Below are positions 1 through 11,970 of a DNA stretch of 64,000 bases, one piece after another. The DNA comes from Chelonoidis abingdonii (lineage: Eukaryota; Chordata; Testudines; Testudinidae). A program made the position numbers and the translations under genes. Within the stretch, counting starts at the first letter, position 1, and each line of letters starts with the position of its first letter. The stretch lies in contig NC_133776.1 in the NCBI RefSeq assembly GCF_003597395.2, forward strand, positions 38,910,491 through 38,974,490, in the 5' to 3' direction. The notes beneath the pieces were generated by a model that had not been told where the DNA came from, made no database searches, and saw only the letters and a program-made list of their open reading frames with translations.

Positions 1-79
1 TCACAATTGTCTTCATATTATGAAAGTTGATCTGTGCTCCTTAGCATTCCCCTGCCTTTCCTCATCCCAGTGCTTAGAA

Positions 80-415
80 CTGAGATTGGAAACATTTGGC
101 AAGCAGCCCACCAGGAAAAACATCCTGGTGGGCGGGGCCAGTTTGTTTACCTGCCATGGCTGCAGGTTTGGCTGATCGCGGCTCCCACTGGCTGCGGTTC
201 ACCGCTCTAGGCCAATGGGGGTCTGCAGGAAGAAGCGTGGGCCGACTGATATGCTGGCTACCGCTTCCCGCCAGCCCCATTGGCCTAGGATGGCAAACAG
301 TGGTCAGTGGGAGCCATGATTGGCCAAACCTGTGGACGCCGTAGGTAAACAAACTGGCCCGGCGTCCAAGGGTGCTTACCCTGGTGGGCCGCATGCCAAA
401 GGTTGCCGATCCCTG
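80..415. mobile_element. Palindromic hAT-like MITE, copy 1
   Basis: The element is one long imperfect palindrome: GTTTGTTTACCTGCC near the left is mirrored by GTAGGTAAACAAACTGG near the right, and CTCCCACTGGC is mirrored by CAGTGGGAGCC. Its outer ends pair (CTGAGATTGG with CCGATCCCTG). It is flanked by a perfect 8-bp duplication, GCTTAGAA, at 72-79 and 416-423, as expected for hAT-superfamily insertion. It has no coding capacity. Other copies lie at 3422-3734, 7580-7755 and 41887-41965. Confidence 0.85.
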
Positions 416-423
416 GCTTAGAA

Positions 424-2768
424 TTTCTATCTCTGCTTTGCACCTTTACCATGGGCCATAGAGGAAAGTTGGTCAACAGAAGAGAGTGCTGATGTCATTT
501 ATTCATCACTTGAACATGCTCAGTCACATCCATTCAAGTGGAGAGAGCTTTTGGAAGTTTATTGGCCTCAGTATGAAAATGTTTCAAGTTAAACAAATCC
601 TGAAGAAGACCCTCAGACAGCATGGCAAAAAATATTTAGACAGAGCTGGCCTTTGGGCCGTGTTAAACTCATGGCTCTGGGACCTCCAGATTTAGGAGAA
701 GCTCATGTTTTCATAAGTCAATCTCTATCCCTTTTGCTGGCCAGAATCACCCTGAAGATATAAATTGCCCTAAACTAATTGCTGGAGTTGAAAGGAACAA
801 GCAGCTGGGTTCCACTTCTGCAGCAGGAGGCTCCCAGGGATGCCAGACACACACTGGTAATAAATAAAATATCAGTTAGATTGGGGATGTGCCCCAAATA
901 ATAGTTTTGCCAATCCTCCCCCAAATCCTTGGTTCAACCCTCCACTGAGTTCTTTGCTCCTGGTGGACAGGAAATAATTCTGTCTGGAGTGAGATGGCAA
1001 TAAAAATTGTTTCTCAAGCCTGTCCAAAAATTCTAAAGCCAATTCTGCATTTAAGATTTTATCAAAGAAAGGGTAATGGGAAATTTCCCAGGGAGACACA
1101 AGCCCTAAGTTGGTAGAGCTGGGAGTGAGAAAAGGTTTTTAATGAGAAATCAAGAGCTTGTTTCCTTGCTGGGGGATTTTGATCCTACTGAATCTGTGTA
1201 GTGATGATGTCTACACCTATGATTATCTCCCTCTAGCAAGCACTATAGAAAAAGTATATACAAAACACAGCTGAATTTATGGTGAATTATTTCAAGGAAG
1301 AAGAAAAAAATTACACTACCCTCTGGAGAGATCCTTTGTGGTAAATAGAGTCCAGTGATATATACAGCAAAGACTGGTATTAAGATTCACAGGTCCTGGT
1401 TCTCAGATGATGTAAAACACCATAGCTCCATTGACTTCAGTTTATACCAGGCGAGACTCTGGCCCAGAGTTTTCTGAACTCTTTTTATTTTAATGCAGGG
1501 TATTCCATTTCTATTTTTGCTCCTGAGCCTACTGACAATTAAGTTTCTGGTTTAAGACAAACATTGTAGTCAATTTGAGATCAAAGAGGGAAACATTACA
1601 AGAGGTGCTGTGGTGCTATAGTTTTGTTATTGTTTGTTCATTTTCTCACTGTAGTAACAAACTTTAACCAGAATCTCGCACGTATCTTCATATTTTTTGT
1701 GGGGGGTGTGAAAGGATGGAATGTCAGCAGCCAATACACCTGGCTTCCTGTGCTAGTCACTCTCTGGAAAATAAGATAAAGGTTTATGTGTGCAAGTTTA
1801 AAACAAAGAGACGAGTAGGAAGTCCTAACTGTCTTCCTAGCGTTCAGCACTTTCAGAACAAAGAGATGGTCTGCAGATCTCATCAGGGTGATTGAGTATT
1901 GGTCTGCTAAGTCTGTTTTACCCATTATTACCTGGCTGTGGTGAGAAATCCTCTCTGCTATAGGCTTACAAAGGGTTGATCTTTATAGAAACAAGGCAGT
2001 GATTAATAGTGCAGGGAATTGGTGTTAAGTATTGTCCTTGTTTGCATTTTACCAAAAAAAAAATAAAATCCATCTCTGCCAGTGGAGGTTTTTAAGTATA
2101 ATGTCAGAATTGAGATTATTAGTGTGTAATGTATGTAAATTGCATATTTTGTGTTGGCTATGCCTATTATGCAGCTTCTTGGTTTTCATGCATATATTTA
2201 TTGGAATATTGTAGTTCCCTTTCAAATTAAATTTCAATTGCTCAGTGCATTTTCTTTTGACAAACATTTGTTAATCCTGAAATTTATTAGGGAGTAGCAT
2301 GTGTACAGAACTCAAGACGTTTTCTGATTTGGCATGTCATTTTCAGATCATGGCATTAACAATTACCTCAGATTCTTCAGATGTAAGGCAATGACTCTTT
2401 GTCAAAACATGTTTCTTTCAATTGAAGGTGTATGGTCTTACTACAGATCTGATTATTACAAAGATAGGATTTCATCATTTTAATTTTTTTTATATAAGTT
2501 GAGGAAAAAAATCTCTTTCAGTGTGGCATGGGAATCCTTTGACCTTTTCTTGTTCTCTTTATAAATGTAAAGGCAGTAAAGTTTACCCAGATCCATGTGG
2601 TTCAGGCAGTTCCCGTTTCTAAAGAGCGCTATTTCAGAATCTATTTGGGCTCAGATCCAGACACAAGAATATTTTTATTGTTGTTGTTCATCAGGCCACT
2701 CCTTTTCTACATTTGCAAATCCACATAGGTTGCAAAGCCTTAAATATCCACTGTTAAAAGAAAAACAT
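424..2768. other. Intronic sequence without recognised feature
   Basis: AT-rich DNA within PAX3 intron 7. Short open frames here show no family resemblance. I see no RNA gene and no clear repeat. Confidence 0.5.
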
Positions 2769-2932
2769 CAAGGAGTCTGGTGTCACCTTAAAGACTAGCA
2801 GATTTATTTGGGCATAAGCTTTCGTGGGTAAAAAACCTCACTTCTTCAGTTGCATCTGTTAGTCTTTAAGGTGGCTCCAGACTCCTTGTTGTTTTTGTGG
2901 ATACAGACTAACACAGCTACCTTCTGATACTT
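2769..2932. repeat. Dispersed repeat in foldback arrangement
   Basis: A left arm beginning AAGGAGTCTGGTG and containing CACCTTAAAGACTAGCAGA is followed by its reverse complement (CTGTTAGTCTTTAAGGTGG then CCAGACTCCTT), and then by the outer part GGATACAGACTAACACAGC. The segment TTTATTTGGGCATAAGCTTT between the arms recurs at 8420-8534 and, inverted, at 29140-29230. It is a common turtle-type interspersed repeat whose class I cannot name. Confidence 0.7.
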
Positions 2933-3421
2933 GACACTGTTCAAAGCTTTAACCACTAAGAACCAGAAGAGCAGGTGGTTGTAACCTGTTTCCTGATGGA
3001 TATATTTTTTCACCCCATCCACCCTACAAAACCACTAAATCCTCACTTCCCAAAAGTGAGTCTCACTAATAGAATTGGAGACTGTATGTGGTGTCCTTTC
3101 ACGGTGGTAAATGCATTGGTTGTGTTAGTTGCACAGTTGCATCAGAGGGCACAGTGCCTTCCAGCATACTTATCAGTTCTCACGCTTTAACTAGCACCCA
3201 ACAATATTCTGAAGTAAAACTACAACCTTTCCCTTGAACAGCATTGAACATTACAGCTGTTTCACAGCTGCTTCTTGGAATGTCCAAACATTTCATTGTC
3301 TAAACCAAAGAATTATTTGGTAACCGTTTCAATGAGGCATGGTGCTGTCTTGGATGACTGTGTTCTATATGAGTGCACTTGGTTTTTATCAGCTCAAGAC
3401 ATGTCAGCTATTGAATTAGGA
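2933..3421. other. Intronic sequence without recognised feature
   Basis: Ordinary AT-rich intron sequence. Its last eight bases, AATTAGGA, are the left target duplication of the next MITE. Confidence 0.5.
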
Positions 3422-3734
3422 CAGTGTTTCCCAAACTTGGGACGCCGCTGGTGGGCCGGGCCGGTTTGTTTACCTGCCCCATCCGCAGGTCTGGCCGATT
3501 GTGGCTCCCACTGGCTGTGGTTCTCTGCTCCAGGCCAACAAGAGCTGCTGGAAGTGGTAGCCAGTACGTCTCTCGGCCTGTGCCGCTTCCAGCAGCCCCC
3601 ATTGGCCTGGAGCAGTGAACCACGGCCAGTGGGAGCCACGATTGGCCGGACGTGCGGACATGGCAGGTAAACAAACCAGCCAGCCCAGCAAGGGCTTTCC
3701 CTACGCAAGCGGCTCCCAAGTTTGGGAAACAGTG
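3422..3734. mobile_element. Palindromic hAT-like MITE, copy 2
   Basis: A 313-bp GC-rich foldback element. The ends pair as CAGTGTTTCCCAAACTTGGG and CCCAAGTTTGGGAAACAGTG, and the interior repeats the GTTTGTTTACCTGCC and CTCCCACTGGC palindromic blocks of copy 1. The flanks AATTAGGA (3414-3421) and AATCAGGG (3735-3742) agree at 6 of 8 positions, consistent with a decayed 8-bp hAT duplication. Open frames on both strands here, 64 to 131 residues long, are by-products of the GC-rich palindrome. Confidence 0.85.
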
Positions 3735-6700
3735 AATCAGGGCCTTTCAGTTAGAAGAAAGATGCACTGGTGATGCTTTATTAAATTCTGTTTTTATAGG
3801 AAAAGTCAAGAACAAATAGTTGAAAACTTTCATTGCCTCATTAAAATGAAATGAATAAAAACAGTGGATTCCTTTACTATGCATAATTGCTGTAATAAAA
3901 TTGTTCTACATCTGGTTGCCCACAGAAATACATTTTTTGTGTTGGATCAGTCTAGGAGAGCCTATGCCAATCAAAAGCTCATGATGTGGGTCAAAAGTGG
4001 TCTTAGCTTCGAGCATTATTCAACTGGTGACCAACTGGCATGAACCAGAAGTCCTGGATTTCTTAACTAGGGAGGCAGTTTGTTCACATTGTATAATTTG
4101 CCTGAGCACGAGTTGCCTGAGAAAAGCCATAGATGTAAATAATGATGTTAAGCACATGGGGTTTTATGTTGATTTCATCATTCCGTTTCCTTAGTTTGAT
4201 GGAAACAGTTGGAATTTTGTGGTCTCATAATTACTATCAGACAAGCATAACATTGGCTTAATTTTTCAAAAATGCTTACTGACTTTGGATGTTTTCATTT
4301 GTGGATGCCTAACTTAAGATACCTTGAAGAGGACCTGATTGTCAGAGGGCAGGTGCTCGTCACTTCTGAAAATTAGGTCTCTTGAAAGTGTCATAAGCTG
4401 ACCACCTGTAAATTGAAGTCCCCAAAATCGCTGGTCACGTCTGAAAATTTAAGCCAGCATTATTTTTGTGTCTCAATAACCATGAGATAATCAAATGGTA
4501 TATTTTGTTGTAGTACCTTTTCTACAGACACTGAAATGTAGACGTAAGATGTGACCTAATCACATTCATTTCTTGAATTTGACAATTTTCACCATGTGAC
4601 AGGTCCTCAAATAATATTATATAAGATTCATTTTTGATTGTAAACATTCCTACAACTGATCTCTCACTTTATTTGGGCCATAGAGTAAGAGATTATTCAC
4701 CTCCGAAGCTTCTGATACTCTTAATCTCTACAGTTTAAAACACTCATCATTTTCTGTGTGCTAAACTTATCTCTGTCATACAATGGGCTGAAATTTTTTG
4801 CACAAAATGTTTTTCAGGTGAAAAATAGGTTACCCACCACAAAACAGGACTTTGCACAAAAAATTATCAACATCTTCAAACTTTTCTTATTTTCAGTAAT
4901 TATTGTGGAATATTTTAATACATAATTTAATGAAATTGTATCAAAATATTACTGAACATTTTTGTTTACCAAGAACATGGTTTTCTGTAAATGAAATGTT
5001 TGTTGATTTTAAACAATTTCAATAAAAAATTCTATTAAAAACTGTTTAAAATGTCATGAAAACTTTTGCAACTCCTTCCCCCACCCAAAAAAACCCCAAC
5101 AACCAGAAAAAGTTTCTTTTTTCACAGAATTCAAAACAGAACTAATTTTAATATTTCCCACAAAACGTATTCCTCTCCCTTCTCCTCCCATGATACCGGC
5201 CATTTAGGGTAGACTCTGTCTCATATATGTGTCTGGCTGAAAGTGATCGTGATCAATCAAAACAAATTTGATCCAAATTTTACATTCAGAGTTTTTAAAC
5301 GTTAACTTCGTTCTTTGATGCATCAAAACTCTCCTTCTTTAAAATGTGCTCTTTTTTGATGTGATATTTTGATTCTCAGAGATTTTCTGCAGTGAAGAGT
5401 TAACAGCAGGTAATGTCATTCATCTTAGAAGCAGTTTGAAATTTTCTGTGTTAGTGATGAATGAGGGTATCTGACCCACATCTGTTTTACATTAGAATGG
5501 AACATTGCCCTGACATCGTTAGGAGCATTTGTCAAGATTCCCTGGACAGAGCTTCTGTAAATTACATGCTGCAAATGTGTCAGGGTCAGATAAGAGGATA
5601 TCATTAACTCCACTAAAGTTTACTCATGATTCTGTCAGCTCAGCTTAATACGTTAACTGCTAACAATTTTCCTTGAGCTGTTTCATTAAATCTTTCATTT
5701 AGAGAAAGGTGGGAAAAAAAATGTATCACTGTACCCAAGAATATTACTCATGTTCTTTTCTCATAAATCATATTAATTGCAGGTATGGTCACAAAGCATA
5801 TTAAATGCAGGCATGCGTAAATGAATTAAAACACATGAGAATTTTATTATGCCTATGGTGGGTCCAACCTACTAAAATACCAACCACATTAACTGGCATA
5901 ATGTTTCATTTAAATGGAATAAGCTTTATCTCAGTTTAATGGGCTTTATTTTGTTGATAATAGATATATTTTATGTAATAGTTGATAATGAACCCAGTGT
6001 TGCCTACATACTTTTAAGGCTTTTATCAGTCACTTCTACTTATACATACTGAGGGATGACCTCAACTGTGAATCTCTGTTGACTTCAGTGGAACTACGTT
6101 CATTCCCACAGCTGAGAGTTTGTTGTAAAAAAGTGGAGAGGGTTTTTTGTATTTGTTTTTGTTTTTTGTTTTTGTTTTGAGGAAGGGGAGTGGAAATTGC
6201 TCAATGAAATGTTTCTGTCTATTGTCCTTGTTGCAGTTCACTCTATTTATTAGAAGGAAATTTTGTCTGGAAACAAGATTGAATTTAGAATATAATTGTC
6301 TACAAACTATGAATATTGTATTTTGTTATATTAACCAAAAGGCTGTGTATTAGTTCAAGGATACTCCCTGTATTCCTTATCAAGCCAAACTTGAAATCAC
6401 AAGCCACATAGCAAACACTTGTTTTTTATTATTCTACTTTAATCATGAACAATATGCAGCATGTGGCCAAAACCTTAAGACTTGATTTTTGACCTCATTA
6501 AAATTCAGCATGAATAAGAACTGCAGCATTTGGCTCTAAAGACATAGGGCCTGAGCCAACACTCGTTTAAGTCAATGTGAATCTTTTTGTTGATTGTAAT
6601 GGGAGCTGAATCATGCCCATAATGAATATGTAAATAATTTGGTTTTACACATTCAGGGCCAGACCCATTGTTGGAATAAATCTGTGTAGCTCCATTTACC

Positions 6701-7579
6701 CTGTAGGGGGAGAGGGGTTCTGCTGGTTTATATCAGTGGAGGTTCTCACCTTCAGCGTCCAGACTTGGAAGTAATAGAGTGCGTCCTGTGAGGTGCCGAG
6801 CACCATCTACTCCATGGAGAGCAGTAGAAGTCGCAGCTTGCAGGATTGGATCTTTAATGGCTTTCTAATTGATTAGGTGAAAGTCATTCATGCCCTTCCT
6901 GTAACTCCTCGCATGGGTGATAAGGTCATGACACATACCATAAGAGAGACTTCTGCCTTTAGGCTACTTCCCTTATAGCTTTCAAACAGACATGACTAAA
7001 AATCTAATTATTTGGATGCTAATCAACTGCAGGATGATTCCTAAGGCTTCTGAAGAAGACATTTCTGAGAAGACAATTACTGTTCAAAATCAAATGTTTC
7101 AGCCTTGAAGATATAGAGCTGCCACTGTTGTCAAGATGGTTAAAGGCGTCTGATTTATTAGGTGCATCTGCACTTGATTACAGATGACTGACAACTTGAG
7201 TTAATCTATGGTGAATTTGGAATGAGATCCCATCTAATACCAGTACATTTCAGCTTTCAGTGGCTACATGGCTGGCAAAAGAGTAAATCTTCTAAAGGTG
7301 GGCCTGAACTAAAACACTAGATACAAGCACACCTGACATTTAGAATCTGGTCCAAATCCCCATTTAAAGCCGGCTCCCTAGCGCTATAATAGGTCACACC
7401 AAAACCCTGGATCAAAACACTCCCAAACTTTGGGTTGTTCATACATTTGGACCTAGATGCAAATTATCTTGGGGCCCTTTCTACTGAGAACAGAAGTAGA
7501 AAAAGTCAGAACTACTTTAAGAAGTAGTTTAAGGTGATGGGCATAAACACATTCACCCACACAGTCCTAAGGGTCCTTA
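3735..7579. other. AT-rich intronic sequence with faint old repeats
   Basis: Mostly AT-rich sequence without recognisable genes. About 4300-4480 has mirrored blocks (ACTTCTGAAAATTAGG, ACGTCTGAAAATTTAAG) suggesting an old inverted-repeat element. About 6545-6830 has fragments of the type GGGCCTGAGCCAACACTC that recur widely in reptile genomes. 6148-6178 is a T/G-rich simple tract. Confidence 0.4.
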
Positions 7580-7755
7580 CTCAGGCAGCCAGCACATCCT
7601 CGGCCCACGTCGCTTCCTGCAGCCTCCATTGGCCTGGAGCGGTGAACTGCGGCCAGTGGGAGCTGCGATCAGCCGAACCTGCTGATGCTGCAGGTGAACA
7701 AACCGTCCCAGTGGATTTCCCTGGCAGGCCACGTGCAAAAAGTTGCCAATCCCTG
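7580..7755. mobile_element. Palindromic hAT-like MITE, truncated copy 3
   Basis: This is the right half only of the palindromic family. CATTGGCCTGGAGCGGTGAA, CAGTGGGAGCTGCGATCAG and CAGGTGAACAAACCGTCCC match the right arms of copies 1 and 2, and the element ends in GTTGCCAATCCCTG as copy 1 ends in GTTGCCGATCCCTG. The left arm is missing. Confidence 0.75.
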
Positions 7756-7944
7756 GGCTACACTACAGTTGCTATTGCAGCACAGCTTTGGTGATAGCTA
7801 TGTTGATAGAAGAATTCTTCCATCCACGTTGCTGCATCTTTATTGCGGGTTAGGTCATCCCAATCTCATCATGTAGAGCACAAATTTTTCACAGCCCTGA
7901 GCAACATAGCTAGGTTGGTCTAATTTTTAAGTGTAGATTAGGCC
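7756..7944. mobile_element. Small Harbinger-like MITE abutting MITE copy 3
   Basis: It opens GGCTACACTACAG and closes with AGTGTAGATTAGGCC, matching end signatures (GGCYNNNCTACACTA) seen on the Harbinger-type elements at 18541-18797 and 24681-28792. The interior GAGCAACATAGCTAGGTTGG recurs in related relics at 20054-20280 and 63650-63760. No convincing 3-bp duplication was found. Confidence 0.5.
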
Positions 7945-8222
7945 TAAATGTGCTAGCAGAAGGGAGTAGTTCTCAGAGCTGTGCTTGTCTTTACCATGTG
8001 CTGTGAAAATACAGAAGTCCTTTGAAAAGAAACATACATCAAGCTATAGTACAAGGAAGAGATGTGCAGAAATAAGGGATTTAGCAGCACAAGTACAATT
8101 AATTTGTGCTCCTAAATCACTTAGGTGCTCTTGAAAAATCTCCCCCTGAACTTCCATAGGAAATTCCAGCCAGAGGATTGAATTTTTAGATACAAGTACA
8201 TGTTTTCAAGCAATCTAAAGTC

Positions 8223-8240
8223 TTTTTTTTTTTTTTTTTT
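8223..8240. repeat. Poly(T) tract
   Basis: A run of 18 T with no recognisable retroposon body on either side. Confidence 0.85.
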
Positions 8241-8419
8241 ACTGATCTTGACTTTCTGGTTAATTTCTTAACTACATTTATCTCTAAAACATTACAAGAG
8301 ACATTGGAGGCTTGAAGCCAAGCTAGAAAGAGAAACACTACTGTTGTTGTTTAGGAGTGAATTGTCTAGGGAGTCTGTGGCATGACTCTGACAACAGCAA
8401 GCACTGTAACCTTTTTCTT

Positions 8420-8534
8420 CTATCAGAGGGCTAGCCGTGTTAGTCTGTATCCACAAAAAAACAAGGAGTCCGGTGGCACCTTAAAGACTAACAGTTTTAT
8501 TTGGGCATAAGCTTTCATGGGTAAAAAACCCACA
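8420..8534. repeat. Dispersed repeat, second copy
   Basis: It contains GCCGTGTTAGTCTGTATCC, CAAGGAGTCCGGTGGCACC, TTAAAGACTAACAG and TTTATTTGGGCATAAGCTTT in one orientation. It is the unfolded form of the repeat found head-to-head at 2769-2932. Confidence 0.7.
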
Positions 8535-8694
8535 TCTAGTATTCTTTACAGACAAGCACATGCTTCATACCAGCAGCGCATGAGTTACAGGTGCTCTGCC
8601 CCTAGCCAGTAGACAAACTTTTTTGGGTGCTAGGATCTTTCTCTGGCTCTGCATTTGGAGGGCTGCCTGTAGTATGTAGCGACCACATTGAAGC

Positions 8695-8822
8695 TGAACA
8701 AATGTTAATTAATAAGTTTTTGGGGGCAGGGATCATTTGTTTGTGGTGTGTTTGTACAGCACCTACCCAGTGGGGTCCTGGTCCAGGCCTGGGGCTTTGA
8801 GGCAAATGTAAATAATAATAAA
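8695..8822. repeat. Probable old SINE/LINE 3' end
   Basis: It has the pattern GGGGCAGGGATCATTTG, then a run to ACAGCACCTACCCAGTGGGG, TCCTGGTCC, and an AATAATAATAA tail. The same order occurs at 51893-52015. The layout resembles the L2/MIR-like 3' ends common in amniotes, but the family is not certain. Confidence 0.45.
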
Positions 8823-9708
8823 ACTATTTTGCCCCATTGTTCAGTCAGCCCTAGAGTTTAGTTTCTGTTGGGAACTTTTCATCAATATAATTACAGATTA
8901 TTTTCCCCACTCTTCTAAAGCAAAAATAAATATTTGATGAAAACAAGTTTACAATGACATCATGGGGGGAAAAAAGAAGAAAAAATAATTTATATAAAGA
9001 GATGATATCTAGGAAAAAACGGCCCCATTAGAAAAGAGGAGCTGTTTATATGGTCAAGTTGACTAGAGCAGTCAGTGGGGCTCGATTTCATGTACTACCC
9101 CATTTCAAAGCTCCTATGGTATGGTTTAAGAGCCTCAACATGGGAACCTAAGATATCCCTAATTAATTATGCATTTTTAAATTGGCCATATAAATACCTC
9201 ACTCTTTTCTAATGTGGCTACTTTTACAGTTATTTCTGTTCTGGCTGCACTGTTCTTTATCAAGAATACACAATGGCTTGGGTTGGAGAATACAGCATGA
9301 TGAAGATTTTGTGTTTGAGGAACAGCATCATAAGAAAACTTGGACTGTGACCAATGATCTATTTTCTCTTTTTCTTTTTTATCATCATCAAGTCCCCAAT
9401 GAATAAACATCCATAGGAATTCCAGCTGTGACACGTGATCAGACATTTTAAGAGCATAAAAGGTGGTTGGTTTGTTTGTTGTCCCACCTATATGCCTGTA
9501 CATTATTTTTCTGGAATGCCAGCCATCAGTTACTATTTAGATGCATGATGTAACTATTTGAATTAGGAACCTGAAGTGCAGGTTAAATACCAAGTAATAG
9601 ATATCATGGGAAATTAAATAACAGACACTAATTGTTCTTGCAGCTGTATATGAAATATAGTTCTTCATGCATTTTAACCTTTATTTGTTACTATACGTTT
9701 TATTTTAG
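8823..9708 (+). other. PAX3: Intron 7 immediately upstream of exon 8
   Basis: AT-rich sequence ending in a pyrimidine-rich stretch and the TATTTTAG acceptor of exon 8. No repeat family is recognised between 8823 and 9700. Intronic enhancers could lie here, but nothing in the base sequence alone identifies one. Confidence 0.5.
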
Positions 9709-9990
<282 letters not shown>

Positions 9991-10503
9991 CCGGATCATA
10001 TCCTTAGTAAGGTAACTGTCTAGCTACAGTATATTTTTCTTCTTGTAACAAAGGAAATGGGGAGAATTGATTCTAACCTATGACTTTTTCTTCTCTTCAT
10101 AATAGAACTATGTTTGCTGCTAAGATAACTGATTGTTCAAGCAAGATTTCTGCTGCATAATTATTTTCTGAAGTGATGTCAACAACATCTTGATGTTATT
10201 AATTGTTGAGACATGAAACCTGATTGCCATTAGGTAAAACATAAGGGTTGTCCAAAATGAAATAACCACTGGCATTCCAGTATTAGAAACACATGTTTTT
10301 AATGAGGTCAGCTCAAGAATCATTATAGTATATAATCCCAGATACATAGGGTTTTGTCAAACTTGTCCTAGGAATAAAAATATTAGTCCTTTTCCTTTGA
10401 TATATTTGTATTAAATATGACAATGTCAACCTGTAGTTGACATTGCCCCTTACTGTGAGGTTGTCACAGCATGACTTGAAGAACTTCTTTTGCTTTCTTA
10501 CAG
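9991..10503 (+). other. PAX3: PAX3 intron 8
   Basis: A 548-bp intron (9956-10503) bounded by GTGAGT and a pyrimidine-rich tract ending TTGCTTTCTTACAG. No repeat is inserted in it. Confidence 0.9.
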
Positions 10504-10538
10504 GTGCCTTTCATTATCTGAAGCCAGATATTGCATAA
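10504..10538 (+). CDS. PAX3: PAX3 exon 9 coding part, AFHYLKPDIA terminus
   Basis: After TTCTTACAG the exon begins GT, which completes the Ser codon of exon 8 (A+GT). It then reads AFHYLKPDIA and stops at TAA 10536-10538. This is the C terminus of the long PAX3 isoform in mammals, identical at these ten residues as I recall them. The frame is preserved across the junction and both splice sites are canonical. The exon is too short to be noticed by length alone. It was identified by the tail sequence and the matching splice phase. Confidence 0.95.
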
Positions 10539-11663
10539 ATGAACTGTCCACTTCAAGTTAAAGCTTGTCTTGTTTCTGGTCTCACTCCAATGCTTGGATG
10601 GGAGGGATCTTCTCACCAAAATGCAACCCAATCTGGGGCAATCACAACAGAGATACAGGATCCTTCTGTTCTTTTCTCTCGTCATTGCTTTCGATAGACA
10701 TTTGGACATGTTGGACGTAACAGTTCAGAAGACAAAGACCAAGAGCAATAAAAAAATAGACAAACAAATATAACACAGTTCTGCGTGGGCAAGTATAAAA
10801 AGTGCTGAAGAATTTAAAATCACTGACTTGACAAAGCATTCCATTTTTACGTTGCTGAAAAAGCATGCATTGATTTGGACAAACAAAATATTCTAAAACT
10901 TAACAGTTGAGCTCTGCAAACTCAGAATCTTGACATCCAATGCTGACTTTATTCTATCGTTAAAACTGCTCAGTTTCTGAAGCATGAGCAGGAGAACAGT
11001 TTGCTTTTACACACTGGAAATTGACATCAAGAAGAAGTGTCATGGTCTGTAGGATAGATGTAAAAGACTTCCAGAACAAGTTAATGGGTATCTTATCATT
11101 CTTTTGTAATCATGTTGTCAAGAAATGTCACATACAAGTTTTGCTTTACAATGAACAAGATATTGTGTATCATGAAGAAATTTTTTTGCAATTTGCGTGT
11201 GTGAAGTTTTCCTAATCCATGTTACGTTCTGAAACAAATAAGGAAAAGGAAACAACAACAACAACAACAACAAAACAAAGTGACTTTGATTTCCACAACT
11301 GCCTAACAATGTGCAATACTGTGTACCTCACACAAGCTTTGGGATCATCCAAAGTGATGTAGATAGAACTATATTTTTGCAGGTACTTTTATTTTTGCAG
11401 TACATATTTCATTATGATAAAATGCAGAAGTGGTGCAGTCCGTAGTACAACAGAATCTGGCTCATGAGTCATGACCATTTTCAGGAAACAATACATTTGA
11501 AATGATTACGTTTACATTCTCTTTTAGTGATGTACAGGACATGAACAGAGATGTCCCTGTATCTGACATGTACTTTTAAATTATACAGTGATAGCTAATA
11601 TAGAAAAAATAATAATAGGAACCGAGGTTTACATAAGTTTGTGTTGTGACATTTTAGAATGTC

Positions 11664-11669
11664 AATAAA
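11664..11669 (+). terminator. Candidate PAX3 polyadenylation signal (proximal)
   Basis: AATAAA within GTCAATAAATGTGTGTTTTG, followed immediately by a GT-rich stretch suitable as a downstream element. Placement gives a 3' UTR of about 1.15 kb. Confidence 0.5.
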
Positions 11670-11763
11670 TGTGTGTTTTGAAATGTTAAGAGGAACAGGA
11701 AGATGGAAGGCAGTGTTATTTATTTCTCTTTATTCTTGGAACAATGAATGAGGTAGGACACAT

Positions 11764-11770
11764 ACATTCC
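11764..11770 (+). promoter_or_regulatory. Possible miR-1/miR-206 seed match in PAX3 3' UTR
   Basis: ACATTCC is the seven-base complement to the miR-1/206 seed (positions 2-8). PAX3 repression by these muscle microRNAs is established in other vertebrates. Here the site lies in the transcript only if the distal polyadenylation signal is used. A seven-base match arises often by chance. Confidence 0.3.
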
Positions 11771-11964
11771 TTTTAGCATTAAGGACTATGAAGTAGTGAG
11801 ATAGTGAGACTAGGTATAGTACAGAGATTAGTTCACACATTGGTCTTAAAAGGTGATGGAACAAAAGAAATATTATCTTTGTGTTGCAACCTCTACCAAC
11901 AACACATGTTGTAAAAAAATGTCTTTCATGTAAAAAGTGCAGTAAATATTTACTATTTATAATG

Positions 11965-11970
11965 AATAAA
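11965..11970 (+). terminator. Candidate PAX3 polyadenylation signal (distal)
   Basis: AATAAA within AATGAATAAACAG, about 1.43 kb past the stop codon. Using it would bring the miR-1/206-type site at 11764-11770 into the transcript. Confidence 0.45.

Larger units (their letters stand above)
1..9708 (+). other. PAX3: PAX3 intron 7 (3' part), host of several repeats
   Basis: The interval ends in an acceptor (TATTTTAG) directly before PAX3 exon 8, so it should be the 3' part of the intron before that exon (intron 7 in human numbering). I found no match to the preceding exon, whose product ends in GNGLSPQ in mammals, so the intron probably starts outside the window. It is AT-rich and holds the MITEs and foldback repeats listed separately at 80-415, 2769-2932, 3422-3734, 7580-7944 and 8420-8534. 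In human PAX3 this intron is the usual site of rhabdomyosarcoma fusion breakpoints. Confidence 0.8.

Noticed and set aside
3275..3719. Several 64-131 residue frames on both strands
   Set aside because: They lie across the palindromic MITE, and the repeated peptides recur at 96-476 for the same reason.
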